Shown here piece by piece: positions 34,098 through 42,346 of a DNA stretch of 57,042 nucleotides. The notes under the pieces were generated by a model that was given only the letters and a program-made list of their open reading frames with translations, had not been told where the DNA came from and ran no database searches. How positions within the stretch are numbered: position 1 is the stretch's first letter; every line of letters begins with the position of its first letter. The stretch covers positions 1 to 57,042 of the forward strand of contig JAQCQR010000013.1 of NCBI GenBank assembly GCA_027687465.1, written 5' to 3'. The DNA is from Coriobacteriaceae bacterium AF08-21 (GTDB lineage Bacteria > Actinomycetota > Coriobacteriia > Coriobacteriales > Coriobacteriaceae). A program made the position numbers and the translations under genes.

Positions 34098-34211
34098 ATG
34101 AAGGTACGTCCTTCGGTCAAGAAGATGTGCGATAAGTGCAAAATCATTAGGCGCCATGGCAAGGTCCTCGTCATTTGCGAGAACCCCCGTCATAAGCAGC
34201 GTCAGGGTTAA
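34098..34211 (+). CDS. rpmJ: Ribosomal protein bL36, zinc-binding type
   Basis: A 37-residue protein, [15 protein letters not shown] at the start and [12 protein letters not shown] at the end; CxxC, a third Cys and His form the zinc site. AAAGGAAG precedes the ATG. The 150-bp gap from infA contains two weak hairpins (CCGACT/GGTCGG-like near 33975-34006 and CCAGCC/GGCTGG near 34018-34048) but no gene. Confidence 0.97.
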   Translation: MKVRPSVKKMCDKCKIIRRHGKVLVICENPRHKQRQG

Positions 34212-34225
34212 GAGAGGAGACTACG

Positions 34226-34600
34226 TTGGCCCGTATTAATGGTGTCGACCTCCCGCGTGAGAAGCGCGTTGAGATCGGTCTGACCTACATTTACGGCATC
34301 GGCCGCACCACTGCGACGAAGATCTGCGTCGAGTGCAACGTTAACGTGGATACGCGCGTTAAGGACCTCACCGAGGATGAGGTTAACGCCATCCGTGATT
34401 ATATCGATAAGAACCAGATCATGGTTGAGGGCGACCTCCGCCGTGAGCGCAACCAGAACGTCAAGCGCCTTATGGACATCGGCTGCAACCGCGGCCTTCG
34501 TCACCGCAAGGGCCTCCCGGTCCGCGGCCAGCGCACCCACACTAACGCTCGTACCCGCAAGGGCCCGAAGCGTCAGATCGGTGCTAAGAAGAAGAAATAA
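34226..34600 (+). CDS. rpsM: Ribosomal protein uS13
   Basis: A 124-residue protein of the 30S head. [20 protein letters not shown] and [20 protein letters not shown] are diagnostic. The start codon is TTG with GAGAGGAG upstream. Confidence 0.97.
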   Translation: MARINGVDLPREKRVEIGLTYIYGIGRTTATKICVECNVNVDTRVKDLTEDEVNAIRDYIDKNQIMVEGDLRRERNQNVKRLMDIGCNRGLRHRKGLPVRGQRTHTNARTRKGPKRQIGAKKKK

Positions 34601-34614
34601 GGAGCGCTAGATAG

Positions 34615-35019
34615 ATGGCTACTGCTAAGAAGAACGTTCGCGCTGCCCGTCTGAAGCGCGCGGACCGTAAGAACATTTCCGTGGGCCAGGCTCACATTCG
34701 TTCTACGTTCAACAACACGATCGTTTCGATCACCGATCCCCAGGGCAACGTCATTTCCTGGAAGTCGGCTGGCCAGGTGGGCTTCAAGGGCTCCCGTAAG
34801 TCCACGCCGTTCGCTGCCCAGATGGCTGCCGAGGCCGCTGCCAAGCAGGCCATGGAGCACGGTATGAAGAAGGTTTCCGTCTTCGTCAAGGGCCCCGGCT
34901 CCGGTCGTGAGACCGCCATCCGCTCCCTCCAGGCTGCTGGCCTCGAGGTCTCGAGCATCCAGGACAAGACCCCCATTCCGCACAACGGCTGCCGCCCCAA
35001 GAAGCGTCGCCGCGTGTAA
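34615..35019 (+). CDS. rpsK: Ribosomal protein uS11
   Basis: A 134-residue 30S platform protein. [19 protein letters not shown] and [19 protein letters not shown] are diagnostic. Runs 14 nt after rpsM. Confidence 0.98.
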   Translation: MATAKKNVRAARLKRADRKNISVGQAHIRSTFNNTIVSITDPQGNVISWKSAGQVGFKGSRKSTPFAAQMAAEAAAKQAMEHGMKKVSVFVKGPGSGRETAIRSLQAAGLEVSSIQDKTPIPHNGCRPKKRRRV

Positions 35020-35038
35020 CTGAAAGGATCGTATCAAT

Positions 35039-35635
35039 ATGGCAATCGACAGGACTCCTGTTCTTAAGCGCTGCCGTCAGCTCGGGATCGATCCCGCTGA
35101 GCTCGGTTACAGCAGCAAGAAGGAATCTATCCGTCAGCCCAAGCGCCGTCGCAAGGAATCTGAGTACGGCATGCAGCTGCGCGAGAAGCAGAAGGTCAAG
35201 TTCATCTATGGCGTTCTGGAGAAGCAGTTCCACGGCTACTTCAACAAGGCCCGTAAGATGAACGGCGTCACCGGTGAGAACCTCATGATCATCCTTGAGT
35301 CTCGCCTTGACAACGTCGTCTTCCGTCTTGGCTTCGCCCGCACCCGCAAAGAGGCTCGTCAGTCCGTCCGTCACGGTCACTTCACCGTGAACGGCAAGCG
35401 CGTGGACATCCCGTCTTACCGCGTCAAGGCCGGCGACGTCGTCGCTGTCGGCGAGAAGTTCCGTGACCTCCTCCCCATCAAGGAGGCCCTGATTTCCTCC
35501 GAGCGCTTTGAGGTCCCTGGCTGGCTCGAGGTCGATATCGAGAAGCTGTCTGGTAACGTGCTCGCTCTGCCGACGCGTGAGCAGATCAGCGGTGATATCA
35601 ACGAGCAGCTCATCGTCGAGCTCTACTCTAAGTAG
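35039..35635 (+). CDS. rpsD: Ribosomal protein uS4
   Basis: A 198-residue 16S-binding assembly protein with a C-terminal S4 RNA-binding domain (LESRLDNVVFRLGFARTRKE). The N-terminus has a single Cys, so it is the form without a zinc knot. AAAGGA precedes the ATG. Confidence 0.98.
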   Translation: MAIDRTPVLKRCRQLGIDPAELGYSSKKESIRQPKRRRKESEYGMQLREKQKVKFIYGVLEKQFHGYFNKARKMNGVTGENLMIILESRLDNVVFRLGFARTRKEARQSVRHGHFTVNGKRVDIPSYRVKAGDVVAVGEKFRDLLPIKEALISSERFEVPGWLEVDIEKLSGNVLALPTREQISGDINEQLIVELYSK

Positions 35636-35667
35636 TCCATCCGGGCTGCTGAGGCTGGAGGTAATAC

Positions 35668-36609
35668 ATGTCAGAATTCATTAGGCCTCAGGTTCAGGTC
35701 GAAGAGATCAACGAGACGTCTGCTCGTGTCTCCGTCGAGCCGCTCGAGCGTGGCTACGGCGATACGCTGGGTAACTCCCTTCGTCGCGTACTTCTGTCCT
35801 CGCTCGAGGGTGCCGCCGTCGAGGCTATTCAGATCGATGGTGCACAGCACGAGTTCATGACCATCCCTAACATGGTCGAGGATGTCACCGACATCGTCCT
35901 GAATGTCAAGGGTCTTGTCTTCAGGGCTCTCGGCACGACCGACGAGGCGACCGCCACCATTTCTGTTGACGGCCCCTGCGAGGTCACCGGTGCGGACTTC
36001 TTTATTCCGTCCGAGTTTGAGCTGGTCAACCCCGAGCAGCACATCGCTACGCTCACCGAGGGTGGCCATCTCACCATGAGCATGCGCATCGGCTATGGCC
36101 GCGGCTATGTCTCTGGCGAGGCTAACAAGCGCGACAACGATCCCATCGGTGTGATCCACGTCGACTCGCTGTACTCGCCGGTGTCCCGTTGCGCCAAGCT
36201 CGTTGAGGCTTGCCGTGTCGGTCAGCACACCGACTACGACCGCCTTGTCCTCGAGATCGAGACCAACGGCTCCATCGCCCCGCGCGACGCCGTGGTCCAG
36301 GCTGCCAATATCATCAACCAGCATATGGCCGCCTTTATGAACCTTGCCGAGACCCCCGAGGTCGAGGAGGAGGCTTCGATCTTCGCTCCCGAGGTCACCA
36401 ACGACAACGCCGAGCTGGACAAGCAGATCGAGGATCTGGACCTTTCCGTCCGTTCCTACAACTGCCTTAAGCGCGCCAGCATTCACTCGGTTCGTCAACT
36501 CGTTGAGTTCTCGGAGAACGATCTGCTCAACATCCGTAACTTCGGTGTTAAGTCGATCGAGGAAGTGAAGGACAAGCTTGAGTCCATGGGCCTGAGCCTG
36601 AAGGCTTAA
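35668..36609 (+). CDS. rpoA: RNA polymerase alpha subunit
   Basis: A 313-residue subunit. The N-terminal dimerisation domain shows GYGDTLGNSLRRVLLSSLEG near 30; the C-terminal domain (about 245-313) shows SVRSYNCLKRASIHSVRQL and LLNIRNFGVKSIEEVKDKL, the DNA- and activator-binding region. AGGAGG-like GGAGG precedes the ATG. Confidence 0.98.
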   Translation: MSEFIRPQVQVEEINETSARVSVEPLERGYGDTLGNSLRRVLLSSLEGAAVEAIQIDGAQHEFMTIPNMVEDVTDIVLNVKGLVFRALGTTDEATATISVDGPCEVTGADFFIPSEFELVNPEQHIATLTEGGHLTMSMRIGYGRGYVSGEANKRDNDPIGVIHVDSLYSPVSRCAKLVEACRVGQHTDYDRLVLEIETNGSIAPRDAVVQAANIINQHMAAFMNLAETPEVEEEASIFAPEVTNDNAELDKQIEDLDLSVRSYNCLKRASIHSVRQLVEFSENDLLNIRNFGVKSIEEVKDKLESMGLSLKA

Positions 36610-36639
36610 TGCTTCGCATATTTGAGGAGAAACTAGACC

Positions 36640-37107
36640 ATGCGTCACAACGTTAAGAAGGGCCTTAAGCTCGGCACCGATGCGAGCCACACCAAGGCCA
36701 TGAAGAAGAGCCTGGCCAAGGCCCTCTTCGAGAACGACCGCATCAAGACCACCGAGACCCGCGCTAAGGCGCTGCGTTCGGTCGTCGACCCGATCATCAC
36801 CTGGGCCAAGAAGGGCGACCTGCACTCTCGTCGTCTGGCCATCGCCAAGCTCGGCGATAAGCAGCTCGTTGCCGAGATCTTCGACAAGGCTGCCCAGGGC
36901 ATGTGGCAGGACCGCAACGGCGGTTACACCCGCATCATGAAGCTCGGCAACCGTAAGGGCGACAACGCTCCTATCGTTATCATGGAGCTCGTCACCGAGC
37001 CTTGCACGCCTAAGGCCAAGAAGGCTGCTCCGGCCCCCAAGAAGGCCGCTGCTCCCAAGAAGGTCGAGGCCGTCGAGGAGGCTCCTGCTGAGGAGACCGC
37101 TGAGTAG
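36640..37107 (+). CDS. rplQ: Ribosomal protein bL17 with Ala/Lys-rich tail
   Basis: A 155-residue protein; LKLGTDASHTKAMKKSLAKA and TTETRAKALRSVVDPIITWA are diagnostic. The core ends near residue 120, and an extra 35-residue low-complexity tail (KKAAPAPKKAAAPKKVE, then EEAPAEE) follows, a feature seen in several actinobacteria. Confidence 0.97.
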   Translation: MRHNVKKGLKLGTDASHTKAMKKSLAKALFENDRIKTTETRAKALRSVVDPIITWAKKGDLHSRRLAIAKLGDKQLVAEIFDKAAQGMWQDRNGGYTRIMKLGNRKGDNAPIVIMELVTEPCTPKAKKAAPAPKKAAAPKKVEAVEEAPAEETAE

Positions 37108-37133
37108 ACAATCCGTCTGCATAGGCTATATTC

Positions 37134-37164
37134 GAGGGGTACGTTCGCGTACCCCTCTTTTTTT
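37134..37164 (+). terminator. Terminator of the ribosomal/rpoA operon
   Basis: A perfect 10-bp stem GAGGGGTACG/CGTACCCCTC closes a TTCG tetraloop and is followed by seven T. Classic strong intrinsic terminator. Confidence 0.93.
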
Positions 37165-37199
37165 GTCGCGATACCGTTGATTGTTTGTTGGGAGCGCCC

Positions 37200-38024
37200 A
37201 TGACCGCGCCGTCTGATTTCAATTCGATTCCTGAGCTCGATGCCACGCTTGTATTCTGTGTTGCCTATGATGGCTCGTCCTATAGCGGATTTGCCGAGCA
37301 GCCGGGCCAGACGACCGTTGCGGGCGAGTTGCGCCGCGCTATCGAGACGCTGCTGCGCCGCCCGATCGATCTGACGTGTGCGGGGCGTACCGATGCCGGC
37401 GTGCATGCCGTGGCTCAGTACATCAGCGTGCCCGTAACGGACACTGAGCTTGCTCTGACGCGCCGTAGGTGGCTGAGGGCTATGGATGCCCTCCTGCCCA
37501 AAGATATCGCCATAAACGAGGTCTACAAGGCCCGTAAAGGCTTTTCTGCACGTTTTGACGCGCGTTCCCGTACGTATACGTACCGTATTGCCGATCGAGA
37601 TGCGCGCCCCGTGCTGTCCCGCAGTGCCGTGTGGTGGCATCGCTATCCCTTGGATGTTGAGGCTATGTCTGCTGCCTGCCCCGCTCTGCTGGGCGAGCAG
37701 GACTTTAAAAGCTTTTGCAAGGTTGCCTCGGCCGTTGGCAAGCCCACGCATCGCTGCGTGATGCGTGCCGAATTTGGCCATGAGGTCGCTTTTGGCGAGG
37801 ATATCCTGACGTTTACCATCGAGGGCAATGCGTTTCTGCATTCGATGGTTCGTACGATCGTGGGCACGCTTGTCGAGATTGGCATGCATCGCCGTGAACC
37901 CGAGTGGATGCGCGAGGTTATCGATGCTTGCGACCGTACCGCTGCGGGCCCCACGGCTCCTGCCTGCGGCCTTACGTTTATGGGTGTGGATTACGGCCCC
38001 GACGAGCTTGTCGTTCTCGACTAG
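37200..38024 (+). CDS. truA: tRNA pseudouridine(38-40) synthase
   Basis: A 274-residue enzyme. The catalytic Asp is in CAGRTDAGVHA (about residue 64), and FSARFDARSRTYTYRI and GNAFLHSMVRTIVGTLVEIG are family signatures. ATG 37200 has GGGAG 5 nt upstream. It follows the rplQ terminator, a common location. Confidence 0.95.
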   Translation: MTAPSDFNSIPELDATLVFCVAYDGSSYSGFAEQPGQTTVAGELRRAIETLLRRPIDLTCAGRTDAGVHAVAQYISVPVTDTELALTRRRWLRAMDALLPKDIAINEVYKARKGFSARFDARSRTYTYRIADRDARPVLSRSAVWWHRYPLDVEAMSAACPALLGEQDFKSFCKVASAVGKPTHRCVMRAEFGHEVAFGEDILTFTIEGNAFLHSMVRTIVGTLVEIGMHRREPEWMREVIDACDRTAAGPTAPACGLTFMGVDYGPDELVVLD

Positions 38025-38176
38025 GGGAGTGCTCGGCGCGTCTGTGCCTTGCACATACTATGTGTGAGCTGCGCGTGTGCAACATCTGTTCTTGGCGTGC
38101 AACATGTTAGGCGGCTCGTTGCTTTTATAGCTCGGGTGTACCATGAACGACAGTTTGATTTGGTGCTATCGAGAGG

Positions 38177-39226
38177 ATGGAAAACTTGGTTCGACGTTGT
38201 TCGCATCCGCGACTTTCGGTGATCATTGTGGTAGAAGGTTCGCCCAGCTATGCGATGCGTGCGCTCGAGAGTATCCAGAACCAAGACCTCTATGATTTGC
38301 AGATTGTCGTTGTCTGCCGCGATGCTGTGCCCGGTGTGCGCCATTCGCTTCAAGTTGCTGCCGACAGGGACATCCATATTGATTTGATTGACGTCGAGGA
38401 CGCGAAGCGCGGCGCTTGTCTTCGTGCCGGTTTTGATGCCTCGCGCGGCTCTCAAATCATCGCCATGAACGCCGATGAGTGGTTTGCTCTGCAGGCCCTT
38501 TCCAAGATGGTCGATATCGCGTGCGATACTGCGGCAGACATTGTGCTCCCCTCGGTGTCGCTCGATCGATACGATGCGCATCGCGAGCGTCATTCGCGCG
38601 TCTTGGATGCTGCCTCTATTGCCATAGAAGACGAGTCTTCTATGGTGACTGGGCTGCCCCAGTTGATTTTAGGCGGCCTAGTCGCTCAGACCTCTGGCGT
38701 GATGTATAGCCGTCCGCTGTTTGAGGCATGCCTGTCGCGCGGCAAGGCGTACCGTACGGTTGAGTTTATGGCTTATGCGCTCTCGCAGGCACGATTCGTG
38801 TCCGGCTGCGGCGACGCTTGTTTCCACGCGGTGGCACCTAAGCTTACAGATGCCTTTGATCCCACCATGTATGCCAGGATATCCGATGACACTCGAGCGC
38901 TCGACGAGCTTGCGGACTCACTCTCGGAAGCAGATAGCGGTGGTCGGCTCAAGCTGGCAAGCCAAAAGTTCTACTTTGCCGGACTGGTCGCCTGCATCGA
39001 GAATTTGTGTCTGAGCCCGCATGGAGTGTCGTCAATCGAGCGTTCCGCCCGCATGCGTGATATGCTCGAGGCGCCTCGAACCCGTCAGATGGTCGCCGCG
39101 CTCAAGGACAACCATCGGGGACTCGGTCTGTTGTTTGGGCCGATCGCCAGCGCCAAGCCTGCGCGCTGCGTGATGTGTACGCATCTGGCAGCTTTTCTTA
39201 ACCGGACGGGCGCAAAAACCGCCTAA
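38177..39226 (+). CDS. Family 2 glycosyltransferase-like protein
   Basis: A 349-residue protein whose first 110 residues look like a GT-A nucleotide-sugar domain: LSVIIVVEGSPSYAMRALES, QIVVVCRD, GFDASRGSQIIAMNADEW. The usual DxD reads NADEW here. The C-terminal half has no recognised motif. The start is uncertain: GAGAGG touches ATG 38177, while a TTG at 38186 would have better spacing. No signal or membrane helix. Acceptor unknown; activity doubtful given the atypical DxD. The gap from truA (38025-38176) shows no gene. Confidence 0.65.
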   Translation: MENLVRRCSHPRLSVIIVVEGSPSYAMRALESIQNQDLYDLQIVVVCRDAVPGVRHSLQVAADRDIHIDLIDVEDAKRGACLRAGFDASRGSQIIAMNADEWFALQALSKMVDIACDTAADIVLPSVSLDRYDAHRERHSRVLDAASIAIEDESSMVTGLPQLILGGLVAQTSGVMYSRPLFEACLSRGKAYRTVEFMAYALSQARFVSGCGDACFHAVAPKLTDAFDPTMYARISDDTRALDELADSLSEADSGGRLKLASQKFYFAGLVACIENLCLSPHGVSSIERSARMRDMLEAPRTRQMVAALKDNHRGLGLLFGPIASAKPARCVMCTHLAAFLNRTGAKTA

Positions 39227-39232
39227 ACGGCT

Positions 39233-39270
39233 CATTTCGAAACAAATTTGCATAGAATTGTTTCGAAATG
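39233..39270. promoter_or_regulatory. 13-bp inverted repeat CATTTCGAAACAA upstream of argR
   Basis: CATTTCGAAACAA (39233-39245) is repeated inverted at 39258-39270 with a 12-nt loop. Each arm contains the self-palindrome TTTCGAAA, so it also reads as two operator sites 25 bp apart. No U-tract follows. Confidence 0.5.
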
Positions 39271-39308
39271 CGTTCTTATACACAAAAGCCTTCAAATAGC
39301 GTTAAACT

Positions 39309-39327
39309 ATTCAATCACTGATTGAAT
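39309..39327. promoter_or_regulatory. ATTCAAT-CACTG-ATTGAAT palindrome upstream of argR
   Basis: A perfect 7-bp inverted repeat with 5-bp centre, 31 bp before the argR ATG. The arms resemble ARG-box half-sites but in outward order. A candidate ArgR autoregulatory site. Confidence 0.45.
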
Positions 39328-39358
39328 GTCTCCGCCATCTTTTGGAGAGAGGGTTTGT

Positions 39359-39796
39359 ATGGCTAAAAAACGCAATGGGCGCCAGGATGCCATTAGAGAT
39401 ATTGTGCGCAATAAGGACGTCCGCACGCAGCGCGTGCTGGTCGATGAGCTCCGCGCTATGGGCTTTGATTGCACGCAGGCGACTGTCTCTCGCGATATTG
39501 CCGATATGGGGCTGCGTAAGCTCCCTGAGGGCATCTATGTTCTGGCAGAGGACCTGCACCTGCAGCGTATGGTTTCCGAGCTCGTAACGGGCGTTCTGCG
39601 CACCGATAATCTGGTTATGATCAAGGCTCAGCCTGGCACGGCTTCCGGCATCGCCGCCGCTGTTGATGCGGCAGAGCTGCCCGATGTGCTTGGCTCGCTT
39701 GCCGGCAACGATACGATTTTGGTTATTGCCCAGACGGCCGAGGACGGCGAGCGTCTTGAGGCGCTGATCAATAAGCTGAGCAATTCTCGCAAGTAG
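39359..39796 (+). CDS. argR: Arginine repressor
   Basis: A 145-residue arginine-sensing repressor. The N-terminal winged helix shows VDELRAMGFDCTQATVSRDI with LRKLPEG following; the C-terminal oligomerisation/arginine domain shows KAQPGTASGIAAAVDAAELP and GNDTILVIAQT. ATG 39359 has GGAGAGAGGG upstream. No arginine-biosynthesis genes are in the window; ygeW, a carbamoyltransferase, is a possible but unproven target. Confidence 0.94.
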   Translation: MAKKRNGRQDAIRDIVRNKDVRTQRVLVDELRAMGFDCTQATVSRDIADMGLRKLPEGIYVLAEDLHLQRMVSELVTGVLRTDNLVMIKAQPGTASGIAAAVDAAELPDVLGSLAGNDTILVIAQTAEDGERLEALINKLSNSRK

Positions 39797-39847
39797 GCGT
39801 GCGGGTCGTGCGCTCGGCACTGCGTGCGCTGACATAGCGGCTTGTAA

Positions 39848-39881
39848 GGGGGTATCGACGTTGGTCGGTACCCCCTTTTTT
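39848..39881 (+). terminator. argR terminator
   Basis: GGGGGTA and CGAC pair with GTCG and TACCCCC around GTTG, with one bulge, followed by TTTTTT. Confidence 0.88.
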
Positions 39882-39922
39882 GTCTGCCGGTATAAAGACC
39901 GCCCATCAGGTCGCTTCAAACT

Positions 39923-39965
39923 AAAAGGCCCCCGAGCAGTTCAATAGGCTGCTCGGGGGCCTTGT
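39923..39965 (-). terminator. Terminator of the penicillin-binding protein gene
   Basis: A perfect 13-bp stem GGCCCCCGAGCAG/CTGCTCGGGGGCC (39927-39939 with 39949-39961). On the minus strand it is followed by TTTTAG. Confidence 0.88.
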
Positions 39966-39985
39966 TGCTTATGGCCGGATGATTT

Positions 39986-42184
39986 CTAGCCGACCGTATC
40001 GTCAGGCGTGGGTGAGGGGTCGGGAGTGGGCGTAGGCGTAGGCGTAGGCGTGCCGCCATCGCCGCCGGTCGAACCACCAGTGGAGCCGCCCGTCGAGCCA
40101 CCGGTCGTACCGGTGCCGCCGGTGGTGTCGCCGCCCGTGGTCTCGGTGGTCGTGGTCGTCGTGGTAGTTGTTGTGGTGGTTTCCTCTTCCTCTTCGTCCT
40201 CGTCCTTGTCGTCGTTCTCCGTCTTCTTGGTGTTGTTGGTGCCGTAGAACTTCCAGACGCTGTTGTTCTTGTAGGTGGGCGCCGTTCCGGTCGCAAACTC
40301 CTCGCGCTCGGTACCGGTCAGAACGGTGTTCATAAACCGCTTAAAGACAGGCAGGTTGGTGCTGTCGCCCAGCAGGTCCGTGCCGTACTTTTGGATGGGG
40401 ATCTCGCCCGCGGAATAGCCGGTCCACAGGGCGCACGCCAGCTGCGGGGTATAGCCGCAGAACCACAGGTTGGTGGTGTTGTCGGTGGTGCCCGTCTTGC
40501 CGGCATAGGGCTGGTTGACGCTTAGGGCACCGGCAGCGCCCGTACCGCCGCCCTGCATGACGCCGGACAGAACATCGGTGACCGCGGCGGCCTCGCCCTC
40601 GGTAAGCACCTGTGAGGGATTGTCAGTGTGCTGGTACAGCACCGAGCCGGTACGAGAGTCAATCTCGGTGATGGCGATCGGCTGGCGATAGTAGCCGCCA
40701 TTGGCAAACGTTGCGTAGGCGGCGGCCATCTCGAGCGGCGAGATCGAGCCGGTGCCGAGCGTCATGACGGGAACGTCCTCGATGTTGTCCTTGGCGGGAT
40801 CGATGCCGAGCTTTTTGACGAGCGAGATGATCTTGCTGTTGCCGACGGCTTCCGCCACCTGGATGTAGCCGGTGTTGGAGGAGTATGCCGTCGCCTGCTT
40901 AAGCGTGATGTTGCCATAGCTATGGTTGGCGTAGTTTTGGACCTCGGTCGTGGTGCCCTTGGCCTTGAGCGGCGAGTTGCAGTTGAGGGTGACGTTGGGG
41001 TTCATGCCGTTTTGGATGGCAGTTGCCAGCGTGAAGGCCTTAAAGGTGGAGCCGACGGGACGCTTGGCCGTGGCATGGTTTACGTGGTTCTCGTCGGCGT
41101 TGTAGTCGTAGCCGCCCACCATGCACTTGATGTAGCCGGTCTTGGGGTCGACGACGACCATGCCCATGTCCAGGCCGTCGAGCGAGAGCGTGTCGAGCTG
41201 CTCGCGAACGGCATTCTCTGCCACCTGCTGCATCGTGGGATCGATGGTGGTCTTGACGGTCAGACCGCCCTTAAAGAGCACGTCGGTCGAGAACTCCTGC
41301 TCCAGCAGCTGCTTAACATAGGCGACAAAGTAGGGCTGCGAGTATACGTCGACGCCGCTGCCCGAAATCTCGGTCACGTTGAGGGTGATGGGCTCGGCCT
41401 GTGCGGCATCGTGCTCCTCCTGCGTGATGTGGCCCAGGCGCAACATGTTGTCGAGGACCTTGTTGCGACGGGACAGCGCCAGGTCGGGGTTGACCGTGGG
41501 GTCGTACTGCGAGGGCGAGTTGGGAAGGCCGATCAACAGCGCGGCTTCGCTCAGGGTGAGGTCGGCGGCGCTCTTGGATAGGTAGGTCTCGGCGGCGGCC
41601 TCGATACCGTAGGCGCCGTGGCCGTAATAGATGGTGTTGAGGTACATCATGAGGATCTCGTCTTTGGAGTACATATCCTCCATCTTGACGGCGATGTAAG
41701 CCTCGCGCACCTTACGCTCGATGGTCGAGTCGAACTGCTCCTCCTGCAGGATGGTGTTGCGCACCAGCTGCTGGGTGATAGTCGAGGCGCCTTCGTGACC
41801 GCCGCCGAGGGTTGCCACCGCAGCGCGCGCGATACCCCACAGGTCGATACCGCCGTGCTCGTAGAAGCGCTCGTCCTCGACGTCAACGGTGCCCTGCAGC
41901 ACGTAGGGGGAGACCTCGTCCTTGGTGATAGACTTGCGGTTTTGCGTGTAGAAGCTCGCAATCTTGTTGCCGTTGCAGTCGACGATCTCGGTGGGCTCGC
42001 TCACCAGATACGCGTTGGCGTCGGTGTAGTCGGGCAGATCGGACAGCCAGCGGTTGACGTTGCCGACCATGCCGATGCCAAATGCCACGCCCGCGATAAG
42101 CAAAAAGCCCAAAAACGAGAGCAGGATTATGGGCAGAGCATGCGTCTTTGAACGGCTGCGTCCCTGTCGTTGGCGAGGACCCAT
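39986..42184 (-). CDS. Class A penicillin-binding protein (transglycosylase/transpeptidase)
   Basis: A 732-residue bifunctional cell-wall synthase. A basic N-terminus precedes one membrane anchor (LPIILLSFLGFLLIAGVAFG, about 17-36). The GT51 domain shows VEDERFYEHGGID and ASTITQQLVRN. The transpeptidase shows SxxK in GSTFKAFTLA, SxN in YSSNTGY and KTGTTDNT. The C-terminus is low complexity: an Asp/Glu run, a run of 12 Thr, TGG repeats and PTPTP, probably an extracellular spacer. I chose ATG 42184 (GGAGG 7 nt upstream) over an upstream in-frame ATG at 42307. Confidence 0.95.
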   Translation of the reverse strand: MGPRQRQGRSRSKTHALPIILLSFLGFLLIAGVAFGIGMVGNVNRWLSDLPDYTDANAYLVSEPTEIVDCNGNKIASFYTQNRKSITKDEVSPYVLQGTVDVEDERFYEHGGIDLWGIARAAVATLGGGHEGASTITQQLVRNTILQEEQFDSTIERKVREAYIAVKMEDMYSKDEILMMYLNTIYYGHGAYGIEAAAETYLSKSAADLTLSEAALLIGLPNSPSQYDPTVNPDLALSRRNKVLDNMLRLGHITQEEHDAAQAEPITLNVTEISGSGVDVYSQPYFVAYVKQLLEQEFSTDVLFKGGLTVKTTIDPTMQQVAENAVREQLDTLSLDGLDMGMVVVDPKTGYIKCMVGGYDYNADENHVNHATAKRPVGSTFKAFTLATAIQNGMNPNVTLNCNSPLKAKGTTTEVQNYANHSYGNITLKQATAYSSNTGYIQVAEAVGNSKIISLVKKLGIDPAKDNIEDVPVMTLGTGSISPLEMAAAYATFANGGYYRQPIAITEIDSRTGSVLYQHTDNPSQVLTEGEAAAVTDVLSGVMQGGGTGAAGALSVNQPYAGKTGTTDNTTNLWFCGYTPQLACALWTGYSAGEIPIQKYGTDLLGDSTNLPVFKRFMNTVLTGTEREEFATGTAPTYKNNSVWKFYGTNNTKKTENDDKDEDEEEEETTTTTTTTTTTTETTGGDTTGGTGTTGGSTGGSTGGSTGGDGGTPTPTPTPTPDPSPTPDDTVG

Positions 42185-42346
42185 ATATTGACCTCCAGGT
42201 ATGTCGTGCCGGACGGTGGATGTGCCGTCGGGGCAGGATGGACATAAGTTATTACACGATAAACCAAACGGGGCGCGCGAGGCCTCGTGTATGCTGGAAG
42301 ACGGCATTTTTCAGAGTGAATGCATACCTTGGTAAGGAGTTTGTCG

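Noticed and set aside
42320..42346. Longer N-terminus for the U32 protein beginning at 42320
   Set aside because: AAGGAG is correctly spaced for ATG 42347 and would lie inside the longer form.
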